Shown here: positions 45,127 through 57,157 of the stretch, piece by piece
Position numbering within the stretch: position 1 is the first letter of the stretch
How the letters are laid out: every line of letters starts with the position of its first letter
Assembly (NCBI RefSeq): GCF_000003195.3
Contig: NC_012870.2
Span: 18,840,501 to 18,904,500 of the forward strand
Direction of reading: 5' to 3'
DNA from: Sorghum bicolor
Taxonomy: Eukaryota > Streptophyta > Magnoliopsida > Poales > Poaceae
Length of the DNA stretch: 64,000 nt
The notes under the pieces: generated by a model
Databases searched by the model: none
The model's input: the letters and a program-made list of their open reading frames with translations, nothing else
Told to the model about the DNA's origin: nothing
Position numbers and translations under genes: made by a program

Positions 45127-48100
45127 ATGGCGTCGGCGGCGTGGTCCTCTAATGTGATGCTCGCGATCCACGAGAAGAAAACGACTGCCACTGATCTCTA
45201 CCGCCCGCTGCGCCTCTACATCGCCTCCGTCTACTCGGAGCGCGAGGCCGCCGCGGCCGACGACGACCTTACCGTGGTGCGAGACCTCCGCGCCGCTGTC
45301 GAGCAGCCCTCCCTCCCGGACCCGTCCTCCCTCGAGCAGCGCCGCGACGCGCTGCTCGCCTACGCGCGGGCTCTGGCGCTCGTGGAGCCCCGGTTCCCCA
45401 TCTCCCCCGACCGCGCCCACGTCCACTCCCTCACCTTCACCTGGCACGACGCCTTCAAGGGGAACAAGAAGTGCGCCCTCGCCTCCATCCACCTCGAGAA
45501 GGCCTCCGTGCTCTTCAACATCGGCGCCGTCTACTCCCAGATCGCGCTCGCCGCGGACCGCTCCACCGACGTCGGGATCAAGACCGCGTGCGGCGCCTTC
45601 CAGAGTGCGGCGGGGGCGTTCGCGTGGCTCAGGGAGAGCGGGGTCGCGGCCAAGGCTGTCGCTGCGGGGGCCACCACTGTGGACATCACGCCCGAGTGCG
45701 CCGGCATGCTGGAGAAACTCATGCTCGCGCAGGCGCAGGAGTGCTTCTTCGAGAAGGTCATAGGTGGAGGGAAGCCACCCGCGCTGTGCTCCAAGGTGGC
45801 GCGGCAGGTGCGTGGTTACTTCCTGTTGTTCAGGTTTTGCGGTATGGGAGCTTAATTTAGATTGATGTGGAATGAATGAAAGCTCTGAATGTTTCTTAAG
45901 TTGTTTAAGCATTTACAATATGTTTACCAGCCATAAGTGAATTCATGATGTTGTAGTGTTGAGGACTTATAACTAAGAGAATTATAGGATGCTGAACCCT
46001 ACTAGGGAAGTCCATTTATCTAACATCAAGGTAAACCTAATTCTAGAAAAATTCTGTAGGCCTATGCGGTGGTTAACTTGTTTGATTGAATCATATTTAG
46101 GACTCAAGCAAGCTCATGTGTGTATCCAGTTGTGAGATTAGTTCCTACAGTTGGTTTGATTTAGTTATATATGATATGATGACTTAATTGTATATGAGTT
46201 GCACGGTTCATTTTAGCTACTATTAATACAGCATATTCTTTCATGATGCCATACAGTTCTTTCTTCTGCAAAACTTTGGTGTCAGTGTGCTATCTAACTA
46301 ATTCTTCGTCATTACATGTTCACATATCTTTTCAGGTGGGCATATTCTATGAAGAAGCATACGCAGCTCTCAGTGCACCTCCTCTAAGTCAGCACTTTGA
46401 TAAGACATGGGTGTCCCATGTCCAGCTGAAAGCTGCTCAATTCTACGCCGATGCTTGCTATAGGTATTCATTAGATCTTCATCAGAAAGAAGAAATTGCT
46501 GAGGAAATTGCACGTTTAAAGATTGGTATGAGTGCCTTGGCAGATGCTAAGAAGGCTGCGAAGGGAGTTGCTGCCCAGCTTCTGGATTCTGTGAACAAGC
46601 TGGAAACTAACATGAAAACCAACTTGGAAAGGGCTATGAAGGAGAATGATCGTGTTTACCTGATGCGGGTTCCAGCTGCTGGTTCCTTGGGAGCCCTCCC
46701 TGCAGCATCCCTTGTAAAGCCTACCTCTTTGGCAGAAGTTTTAGATGCCAGCAAGGAAAGGCTTTTTTCATCACTTGTGCCTGATGGCAGCATGAAAGCA
46801 CTCTCTAAGTACACAGAGATGCTAGATAATATTATCCGGACCCAAGCAGAGAAATTGCAGCAAGCCAGTGAGATCACTAGAGTCAGGCTGAAGGAAATGG
46901 ACTTACCAGATTCTATTCTTTCATTGGAAGGAAATATAACCTTGCCCTTGGATCTCAAGGAAGACGTAGAGGCTGTGCAGATAAGTGGTGGCCCTGCTGG
47001 CTTAGAATCTGAGTTGCAGCAGCTTAGGGATTTGAGCAGGGTCAATCAGGAACTACTTGTTCAGACTGAAGAGCTTCTACAGAAGGAGGCGAATGAAGAC
47101 GCTCAATTTCGTACACAATTTGGGAGTCGCTGGACTAGACCTCAATCAAGCACCCTAACCAAGAATATTCAGGATAGATTGAATCTGTTTGCTTCTAATC
47201 TGAAGAGAGCTGCTGATAGTGATTCTCTGATCGAACGAGGCGTGAAGGAGAACTATCCATTGATGTCTATCCTTGACAAAAGACCGGTGAGAGATTAACA
47301 TTACTATATAACATGAAACTAAAAGTATAATTAGCATTGAACATTTGAGTGGATTACTTATCTTTATTTGCTACCCAATGAACCGTGACTCTTTTCTGTG
47401 ATCATCATTTTATTCTTCATATCTAGATAGTTACACATACCTGTTCTCTGTTGCAGATAGAGTCTGCACTTCCAAGTATTTCCAGGCCTATCATGTCCTT
47501 GGATGGGAATGAAGATGCCATTGTTGGAGCCCTGAAACAAAGCTTGGTAATGTACATTAGTTTTTATAGCTGCTAGAACATGTAGTTAGACTGTTTTTTT
47601 TTTACTTGGCAAAACTTACTTTTATTTGTCAACAGAGACAACTGGAGGCTCTTGGAGCACAAAGGGCAGGTCTTGAAGACATGCTCAAAGAAATGAAAAG
47701 AAAGGTGTAACTACTGTTCCTGTATTTTTCATTGTAGTTCATTTTTCACGAGATTTTTCTTGGCCGTATCTGTAGAATACATTTCATCTGGTGCTAGCAT
47801 TAAATTACAAGCCATGGGTCTGTTTTACCTTCTCAGTGAACATATCATGCTTAAAGTTTTAATGTTCTTCCCTCAAAAAAAAAGTTTTAATGTTCTTGGC
47901 TTCTTGGAGTGCTGTATTAGTACTAATTCATCATGGGCTCCTATGACTATGAGTGCCTTTATGTGTTCTGTTGTTGCCGACTAAGTAATATTCTGCTTTG
48001 CATTGCCCCTTTCAAATTCCACTTCAATTGTTCGAGAAAAAAATTTTCACATGACAAGATTTTATGGTGGTCCTGATGGATTGCTTTTCAAGTTTGTTAG

Positions 48101-50798
48101 TCCTTCAACTAGCTGAAATTCATTCACCATCTTTCATTACTTAGTATTTTATTGTGCTAAGAAGATCAATTTTTGCCAGGACGATATATTGCCTAAGTTG
48201 ATGACTGGTGTGGGATCACATGATGATCTTTTCAAGAAGGAGCTTGCTAAGTATGATCCTATCTGTGCTGATATTGCTGATAACATTGTGGCACAGGAAC
48301 AATTATTGCTACAAATACAGGTAAACAGGCATGCCTGATAAATAATGGTGGTGCAGTCCGCTTTGAGACTTTCTTTGTGTTAAATTTGCGTAAAGTTCTG
48401 TCATCAACATAGGTGTATTAAAACTGAGTAGTAGCGTCATTGTTTTGAAATTAAGTGATTTAACTCCAGAGATGAGAAAAGGAAGAAACAGTGGGAGAAC
48501 TGTTTATAAGAGCCCAATGCCCTATATTTTGTCATGTACTTTCGTCTTGTGTCTGACATTTGGATACTGGATCCTTGCACAGGCACAAAATGAGCAATTT
48601 GCTGCTGTATTCAACCTAGAGGATTACAAAGGTAACCTTTCTGGGACTTTTTTTGTGTCACAGTTGTGATAGAATGCCTTTACATTTTACTTTCATAACT
48701 TGCTGTATACATTGAATCTCTTTAGGTATTCTAATTTTCCTAATGCCAACAAAGTTTTACAGTTATTGCTTGAGGGCCCCTCTGTCCCTTTTTAAGTGTC
48801 GCTATAGTATTCGTGCTAGTCAAAGTTTCTTAAAGTCGACTAGGTTTGCAGAAAATGTTAGCAACATTTGTATATCCAAATAAGTTTATTATAAAAACAG
48901 ATTCAACGATCTACCTAATGATACTAATTATGTATCATTAATATTATTTTTTTTCTTATATATTTGATCAAAGTTGGGTATGTTTGAATTCTTGGAAAGT
49001 GAGAACAACAGTTAAAGAGGGACAGAGGGAGCATGTTCTAATTTTTCAGCAAATTATCTGCTTCAACTGTCCATGTGATGTACCGCTGCCTTTTGCACTT
49101 TCAACTTGTATTTTAACAACTTTATTTTTTATTATTTGCCTTATGGATGGTAGCTATCATACAGTATTTTATTTTTGTAATGTTCTTTCCATTCTTGAGC
49201 CCAGCAATTACAGTGGTTCCCTAGATCATGCTGGCTGGTTGGGTAGTTATTGGTTCGTGGGCATTTTTGTGCAAATTTCAGCAATTTGTCTGCTTCAGTT
49301 GTCTATAATCTTCCTTAGCAGGCTAGGTGTTGCTTGTATGCATGTCTTTTCCTGCATGTGCGCCATTTTCTGGAGTAACTTCAAATTGATACTGCTCTGC
49401 TTAATTTCTACTCCCTCTGTTCCAAACTAGAGGTCACTTTAGCTTTCCCCTAAGTCAAACTTCTCTAACTTTGACTAAGTTTTTAGAAAAAAACAAATAT
49501 TAACATCTACAAGTTCAAATAAAGGCACTGTCAAGACATATTTCATGGAGAACTTAATGAAACTGATTTGTGTTGCAAATGTTGATGTATTTTCTATTAA
49601 ACTTAAATCAAGTTAGATAAGTTTGACTGCCTTGTTTAGTTCACCCCGAAAACCAAAAAGTTTTCAAGATTCCCCGTCACATCGAATCTTTCAACACATG
49701 CATGAAGCATTAAATATAGACGAAAATAAAAACTAATTGCACAGTTTACCTGTAAATCGACGAATCTTTTGATCATAGTTAGTCCATAATTAGACAATAT
49801 TTGCCACAAACAAATGAAAGTGCTACAGTAGCGAAATCCAAAATCTTTTCGCATCTAAACAAGGCCTTAGGACAAAAATTGACCTATAATTTTGAACGGA
49901 GAGGGTAACCTGTAATCATTGCTGACATGGAACTGTTATCACAGTCAGGTGCTATTATTTTTTAGATCCCTAGGAGTCAGATCTTTGAACAATGTAATAT
50001 GTAATTCTTTTTCTTTGCACAAAGCTAATGTGTAATTTTGATTTGTTAATCTCCTTTTTCTTCAGCTGCTCGTGAGAGATGCTACAAGCAAATCGCTGCT
50101 GCTGTTGCTAAATATCAGGAGTTCAAAAAGAACATTAACGAGGGCCTAAACTTTTATGTGACTTTACAGGTGTGATTGCATTTCCATTTTCATTTTGTTC
50201 CATTTGCATTGAACATAGGAATGCTGGTGTCTCCTCTCGAATGGGCCACTGATTCTGGGATGATCCCTGTGTACAGGAAGCAATAGGCAAAATAAAGCAG
50301 CAGTGCAGTGACTTTATAATGACCCGAAACATTCAATGCCGTGAAATGATCGAAGATGTGCAGAGGAAGCTAGCGGGTTTCAGCTTCTCGTCCTCCGGCC
50401 ACTCTTCTTTGCAGAGGAATGCTTCTGTGCCACCTGATCAGAGCAGCCCATCACCACCGCCGCATGCTCAGGCTCCCTATGCCTCTACACCTGGGGTAGA
50501 CTCAAGGCCTGGATATTCTCAACCGGAGCCAAGACCTTCATACTCACAGCCATACCCCTCATCCTATGGCGCGCCACCGCAACAGCCTCCATACAGTGCA
50601 CCACACCCTGGTCAGTACCAGCCACCAGCGCATCAGCCGCCTCCTGGTCATGACTATGGTCAGCCGGCATATCCTGGATGGCGTGGTCCATATTACAATG
50701 CCCATCAGCCGCAGCAATCTGCGCCATATCCACAGCCACCGTACAATGCCCCTGGGGCTTACCCTCCGCACCAGAGCAACTATTACAGGCCTCAATAA
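45127..50798 (+). CDS. ALIX: ALIX/BRO1 homologue, ESCRT-associated adaptor
   Basis: Eight exons, 45127-45807, 46336-47286, 47457-47546, 47636-47704, 48180-48320, 48583-48631, 50066-50169 and 50277-50798, join in consistent phase to 868 residues, close to Arabidopsis ALIX. An N-terminal BRO1 domain spans roughly residues 1-390 and includes HVHSLTFTWHDAFKG, LEKASVLFNIGA and LMLAQAQECFFEKVIGGGKP. An alpha-helical V-domain-like region follows (about 390-700, with long Glu/Gln-rich helices). The tail from about 736 is rich in Pro, Tyr and Gln (PPY, YPQPPYNAP) and would bind SH3-type or ESCRT partners. Plant ALIX binds ESCRT-III SNF7 and works in multivesicular endosome sorting and vacuolar delivery. 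The family's usual architecture is complete. Intron 6 is stretched to 1.4 kb by MITEs. The start codon follows a GC-rich leader and is the first ATG in frame. Confidence 0.96.
48780..49033. mobile_element. Stowaway-like MITE in ALIX intron 6
   Basis: CCCCTCTGTCCCTTTTTAAG at the left and AAAGAGGGACAGAGGGAGCA at the right are complementary. The TA target is not clear on the left. Confidence 0.65.
49411..49905. mobile_element. Stowaway MITE in ALIX intron 6, split by another MITE
   Basis: Ends CTCCCTCTGTTCCAAACTAG and TTTTGAACGGAGAGGG are flanked by TA at 49409-49410 and 49906-49907. The interior is interrupted at 49629-49866. Confidence 0.82.
49629..49866 (+). mobile_element. GGCCTTGTTTAG-family MITE inserted in the Stowaway element
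   Basis: GCCTTGTTTAGTTCACC ... CATCTAAACAAGGCC. The first G and the left target copy seem lost. Stowaway sequence resumes after it. Confidence 0.85.
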
Positions 50799-53537
50799 GT
50801 CATCTTGTGGTTGCTGCAACTATTTGTTTGTTTCTTTTCCATTGGATCTTACCATTGAGGAGTACATTATCTGGCGTACTGCATACGAGAGTTTGGGTGG
50901 TGTAATATCAGGTTGATTAGAAGGTATAGCTTGTATGATTTGTACGTATAATAATGTGCTGGATGTGTTGTAATACGCGGCTACATTCTCATATGCATAT
51001 TGCAACACCTACGTCTATCTCAGCATCTCCCCTTTGCGTGACTGAGTCTTAATATAAATGCAAGAAGTCAATTCATGTGACACTTAGATAATCATATTTG
51101 CGTCGAGATCACCCTCTTAATAGTATAGCTATCTATCCTAAATTTACTCATACTCATGCCTTGTGTCAAAATAAAATGACCTTATCAAATATACCTTTGT
51201 TTTGAGGCCATTTTATTTTTTTTCTTCTTTTCCAAGTTTGAAGACCTTCACTTAGGCTATCACCATCACCATGACCATCATCTAGCTCCACCACTTAGTA
51301 TATTCGACCTAGCTCATGTTCATCATTTAACGACAAGGTTAGTACATTTAGGTTTGATCAATTATCTAAAACTAAACTAGAGCTTTCACACAGTCGCCAT
51401 TCTAATTGAAAACACACTTATATGTTGATAATAAAGCCAAATTTGTCAGCCATTCAGTAGTTTTTTCTCTCACAACAGTACCTTCTGCCATGTCTTATCA
51501 GCCAAACGAACAAGAGCGTCATTCGATTAAAGTTGTCTGAAGTGAAAATCATCAATTGTTGTGTACATATTCCCCATATATCCACATGGTACATGATAGC
51601 ATCCCTGCATAACAAATGAAGCCATATAAAATATTAGCCAGTAGCCACTAAAATTAATCTCTGCTCTTTCATGTGTGTGTTAGTGAAAGATGAGAGAGAG
51701 TCTACAAGATCTTCCTCACATTTATATTTGTTGAGTCAAGAAGTAATTTTAAACTCATATGTTCACATGTTCAAGGAATATATCCAGAACCTGTTTGTGC
51801 AAATCAGTCTCGGATCCACTTGGTCCACTAGTCACCGGTACCTAAAGGAATCAATAAGACATGTTCATCAGCAAAATTTTTGACTGAATGGTCACAGATG
51901 CCTATAGATTTAAATTAGCTGTCATATTTATTGGGCCACCCCCTAAATAGTATAAAAAGGACCAAAGGATTTAGAAGAGACGAGCTATTACGAAGATGTA
52001 ATAAATCTAAAGGATTGCATGATTTTAGATGCAATACATGACGAAAAAAGAAGACAAGGCGACTCTATTTCTTCTTCATGTTGACTGTGAGCATGACTGT
52101 ATGTCTGTATGAATGAAGATGATATAGTTGACGAAAACTTTGCAAACCTGTCATGTCTATAGACAGTGCCTTTGGGGTATGCTAATTTTATTTTGATATA
52201 TATGATTCCCTTTTGTACTCATTGGGATGGTGTTTCAATAGCTACCTGACCCATTTTTTCCAGGCCTTATCCAAAGTTTAAGCTTGAAAAAGCTAAAGGA
52301 AGTACTTAAATTGTGAATAAGCCCATGGACATTGATTGTTTCAACGGGTATCCACAATCACATGTTGTGCAACCAACATTTTGATGGGCAATGCAGTTTG
52401 TTCTTGTTCGAGATGATGAATAGAAGTATCATCATAATGTATCCTAATTGTATACCTAAATGGGCGAAAAGACCATATCTTCCTAGAATAGAGAAGACCA
52501 GAAATACGCTGGCCAATGAAAGTTCTAAACCCCGCATGGAATGAGAATGTATATGATTTGGGGGAAGATTAAGGGCATGTTCAGTTGCATCCAGGTGGAA
52601 CCAATCTAGGGAGGGAGAGTATCTCATTTCCATTGACCATTGCAGAGTAAATGCGTGGGGAATGCAGTCCAGGATTGACATGTAGATTTCGAACGGGATT
52701 GGTTCCACCACTCTAGAGGTCTGGATTGAATCCAGGCGGCCATCATGCATGGATGCAGACAGCGTGAGTGACGATTGTGACACTACTGGCATGATGACAA
52801 GGTGGGCAGCCGGCCTAGACCTGTGAAACGCAGCAAGGCACGGGATTGAATCCAGGTGGGTTGGTCGCTACAACCGAACGGGGCCCGATTTCTTGAGGGA
52901 AGATTTTATTAAATGCTATATTGTTTCTTGTCTCATTTTGTGATGGATTTCAATACAGTCACCATTCTAATTGAATTACTGAATTGTCAAAACATTTATA
53001 TTTTATCTAATGCGGAATACGCTATTGTCTGGCCTTGTGTATTAAGGCAGCGCCTTTTTCTAATAGCGTCATCAGTGTCTGGCTGTACATTATATGCCAT
53101 CGTGACTGAGGTCCTGCACCTGGCAGAATGGCATGAAAACCTCTGCCCCCACACCGACATGTCCATAGGACCACACGGTCATCCAGCTAGTAACAACTAA
53201 ATTCAGCTAAAGATAAGCAGTATCAAATCGTGCAGTTGCGAACAGATTAATCCCATGCATGCATGCCTAGTTTAGAAGTCCAAGATTTGCATGCATATAA
53301 GAACAGTGGAGGGAACAAAGTGAAGCTGTTAGCTGTATATGGCAGCGTGTGCACGTACAATACAACCATCCCACAGGTTTCCTCGTACATACATAGAGGT
53401 TCATTATATGCTCGAGTGCAAATTGTTTACCGCACTGACGGCACTGCAAAGAATGATTGACATGCCCGCAGGGAATGCAACCATTTTGATTGACATGCCC
53501 GCACTGACGGCTTCTGCCACGACTATGAGACCAGAAG
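50799..53537. other. Intergenic between ALIX and the KH gene, no gene recognised
   Basis: Only short low-quality ORFs. It holds the 3' ends of both convergent genes and a MITE-like stretch at 52573-52886. The gap is otherwise AT-rich and unremarkable. Confidence 0.55.
52573..52886. mobile_element. MITE-like element with GGGC.TGTTCAGTTGCA ends
   Basis: The left end GGGCATGTTCAGTTGCATCC and right end GGTCGCTACAACCGAACGGG are imperfect complements, and GATTGAATCCAGG occurs twice near the right side. No clear target duplication. Confidence 0.5.
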
Positions 53538-56500
53538 CTATCCCCAGCTTGGGTAAAGTGGCATGCGAGAAGATTGGGGTTGCTGCTGAATGCTCCGGCT
53601 GTTTGCGCTAATAAAGCCCTGCAGGAGGCTCTGCGCAGCTTTTGCTTCCTCCAGTGTGCCCTGGATCTCCACCACAGACTCGGAAGAACCAGCATGAGCC
53701 TCATGTAGCCTCAGTCTTGCACCAGAAATCTGGGTCAAGTAGAACATTAATGAGAAAACCTATTATATTTATATCATAAGAGGACACATTTCATATAGAA
53801 GTGCCCATGGAAGAGAAAAGCTAATCATAACAGAGGATGCATTTCATATAGCAGTGCCCATGGAGTAAAAGGCATAATAACTTCTATCTATACCTGACGG
53901 ATCTCTGCTAGATTGACCCCGCCAACACCGACAATAGACTCCAAAGAACTATTTGGAATCCTCAGTTCAATAGTGCTCAAGAACCTTCTGCCAAAGGAAG
54001 GTATTTTCAATGAAATCTGTACAGGTAAAACTAAAATTATGTTTAGGAAGGAAGCAAGGCCTCCAAAGTCATACCCAGTAGCACTTGTCAGTCCTCTGTA
54101 ATCCTCGCGTCCATGAATTTGTCCAGCAGTCTGTGCAATGATAAAATTTAAATATATACAGAACTTGAGATTTTCTGGTAGGCATAGACAATAAAAAAAA
54201 ATCGGTTGAAAGTTGAAACCAAGAGCGGCAGAGTACATCCCAGCAGACAAATATATACTGAACCAAGTTGCAAGTGACAACAAATGAGGAGTTGCACCAC
54301 TGTGACCACATTATAGGGTGAACATTGCTGCCACAGAAGTGACAGCTAAGACAGCAACATATCTCTCTCCACCCCCCCCCCCCCCCCCCAATATTCAGGA
54401 GTACCACCTAATTACGGAACAGAACAGGGACAATGGCACAGTCATGTGCAAAGTCTCAAGCTTCTAATAAAAATTTCAGGTGATGGCCATTTGCAAAAGA
54501 GGGAAGCTCACGTCAAAGATGTACCTCGGTATAGTCATAAGCATCTGAATTTCCATCTCTTGTGATGCCTAATTGCTGTGTACCCCTACTAGAGTAGCTA
54601 TCAGCAGGCACATGGGCACGATAGGAACGATGAGACATATGATCCACACCAGGACTGAAAGCCGAGGGAAGTTCTCTAGTAGGAAAGCGTGTGGCTGCTG
54701 CATATCTCTCATAAGGAGCTGATGGGGCATTACTAGTAAACATAGGGCTTCCACTAGGATATTCTCTTTTAGAAAAGTAGTCTACAGGATATGCATCAGA
54801 AGGATCACGAGGTGCACTTTCGTTTGGTCTTGGTCGTCCATATGGTGGATTGTTGGTAGGCCTTCCATATGGATCATTAGCAGGTCTTCCATATGGTGGA
54901 TCGTTGGCAGGCCTTCCATATGGTGGATCGTTGGCAGGTCTTCCATATGGTGGATCATTGGTAGGTCTTCCAAATGGTGGAACAACGGCAGGCCTTCCAT
55001 ATGGTCGATCGTTGGTATGACTTCCAAATGGTGGATCAATGGCAGGCCTTCCATACAGTGGATCAATGGCAGGCCTTCCATACAGTGGATCAATGGCAGG
55101 CCTTCCATACGGTGGATCATTGGCAGGCCCTCCATATAGTGTCGATTTTCTGCTAGGCATATCAACAGGAGGATCATCGAAAGGGGCAAAAGGTGGAGGA
55201 TTATTGGCAGTACTTGTAACTCCCAAAGTCCTATTTCTAAGCCTCGAAGCAATCTCTGTGAGGGCTCCTCTTGCAATAGCTGGAGGCCCAGCAACCTGAA
55301 AGCTTGGAACAAATGTACAGGTACAACGGACGTTAACAAATTAAAGGTCCAGATAATAAAAACATACAGAAATATGTTAATGTAGCAGTTATCAAATATT
55401 AAGTCACCTGCACAAGTTCATCATCAAAAGACAAGTATTTTGGTTTATCTGCCTTCGAGTAAACTCGAATTTCAGCCCCAGTTCGTCTTCTCATTTCAGT
55501 AATCACCTTCCCACCTTCCCCAAGAATACAGCCAACTTTGCTTGATGGTACAACAAGCCTAGTACTTGAATGGCGTTTCTCAGAGGGTGCACTTACTTTA
55601 TCATGGAGCAAAATGAGTGCCTCAATTGCTGGGGATATTGGTTCAGATGGTACCTGGATGAATAAAAAAGGAGATAAAATTGTGAGTATTGGTACTAGAA
55701 AGTGATTGGCAACTCAAAACCAGCTGCACTGTTACCTCCTTAGATGAAACAATGATCAGACTTTCTCCAGAAGCATCTTTGTCAATCTCTTGAACTTTGA
55801 TGCGAGCACCAGTCTGCTGCTCTACTCGCTTAACATTAGCCCCACTTTTCCCAATAACTGAACCAATGAGCTCAGAAGCACATAGAATTCTGATAGAAAA
55901 CTCTTCAGTTTCAGTAACATGATATTGCAGTCCACTTCTATAGGGATCGAGCAGGGGTATTGGAGGTGGATGATCACTATGCAGGTGCGGCAACATTGGA
56001 TTTTCATGTTGTAGTAGTATTGGGGACTCGCGTTTCCTTTGTGTGCTTGCATTTATTATTTCTTCAAGAGGTCTATTTTCCTTACGAGGATGCTGATGGA
56101 GACGAGTAGATATTTCATATAGAGCTTTTCTTACAAGAGAAGGTGCTCCAGATATCTGAAATATCATAACAACAATATGATATATGATACCTATGTACTG
56201 ATGTCCAAAAGTGAAACTAAGCATGACAAAGACGCAAATTTCAAGATATGAGAACAGCATGACACAAAGTTCCATCGTTTTGTTAATTTAATTAATTGAT
56301 AGGGAAAATCAAGTTATCAAAACCATGAGAAACTAGACAGGCAGAAGTAGAATAACAATTGATATGTCCACAGCGAATTGTTTATTTCGAGAAAAAATAA
56401 TACATGAACAATTGAATGCTAATCCAAATATAAAGAAACAGCATATGAGGCCACAGGAACCAATGGAAGCAAAAGGCATTACCAAGCCAGACAAAAGACA

Positions 56501-57157
56501 ATAAAGGATTTTCTACTATTAATACAGCCTTACCTGCACCAGTTCATCACTTTTAAGTGCACACTGGGGAAGGTCTTCAGATGGCAAGACACGGATCCCA
56601 GCACCAGTATCACTTCGTAGTTGTTGTATAATGGAGCCACCTTTTCCTAGAAGGCAGCCAACTTGATTGCCTTGAACCAAAATTCGAGCAGTCACATCAT
56701 CAGCACTTTCAGACTTTTCCTCATGGGCGACTCCATCATGAATTTCATCAGCCACAATCTTATCATGTATCTTCAATAAGGCATCTTGGGCAAAGCAATG
56801 GGGTTTCATGTTCCCTAAGCCATCACTAAATTTAGTTTCAGCTGCTTCATCAGTCAGTTCAGGTTGATTTTGGTAATTGAAGATGATAATTACTCTCTCA
56901 TCTGCACCAGGAATGGGATCGGCAACCCTTATCTTGGCTTTAGTTTCTTCTCTGAGGGCCTTAACAACATCACCACCTCTTCCCAAGACACTGCCTATCT
57001 TTTTTACTGGGCACAATATCCTGTAGATGGTTTCAACTGGCTCTGAGGACATAGATGTGTCATCATGCCTTGAGTTTAGCCGTTTCCTCTTTCTGTCCTC
57101 AGAATTGGAATATGTCCTCTTTTTGGAGTTACTTCTTCTAGACTTGCCATAATCCAT
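53538..57157 (-). CDS. Five-KH-domain RNA-binding protein, HEN4-like
   Basis: Seven coding exons, 57157-56534, 56155-55736, 55653-55408, 55295-54525, 54130-54075, 53987-53894 and 53729-53538, join in phase to 800 residues. Five KH motifs carry GXXG loops: GRGG (59-62), GKGG (171-174), GKSG (310-313), GEGG (393-396) and GVGG (726-729). This layout, four KH domains, a long low-complexity linker and a fifth near the C-terminus, is that of the plant HEN4 family. HEN4 acts in AGAMOUS pre-mRNA processing in Arabidopsis; the target here is unknown. A basic N-terminal stretch (SRRSNSKKR, DRKRKRLNSR) should direct it to the nucleus. The linker holds 11 copies of a 9-residue repeat. The fifth KH is split by an 87-base, stop-free, in-frame intron, so its retention would interrupt that domain without a frameshift. 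ATG at 57157 is the first usable start after the leader intron. Confidence 0.92.
54372..54389 (+). repeat. Run of 18 C in a KH-gene intron
   Basis: An uninterrupted poly(C) on the plus strand, so poly(G) in the pre-mRNA. The length may be uncertain in sequencing. Confidence 0.9.
54831..55124 (-). repeat. Coding minisatellite, 27-bp unit, 11 copies
   Basis: It encodes residues about 488-585 of the KH protein as ANDPPYGRP-type units. Variants include AIDPLYGRP (twice), AIDPPFGSH, AVVPPFGRP and one 8-residue unit that lost a Pro codon. The frame is kept throughout, so the array is translated. Confidence 0.93.

Noticed and set aside
44854..45912. 352-codon minus-strand ORF
   Set aside because: It is the antisense of ALIX exon 1; GC-rich coding sequence keeps the opposite strand open. 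No domain is recognisable.
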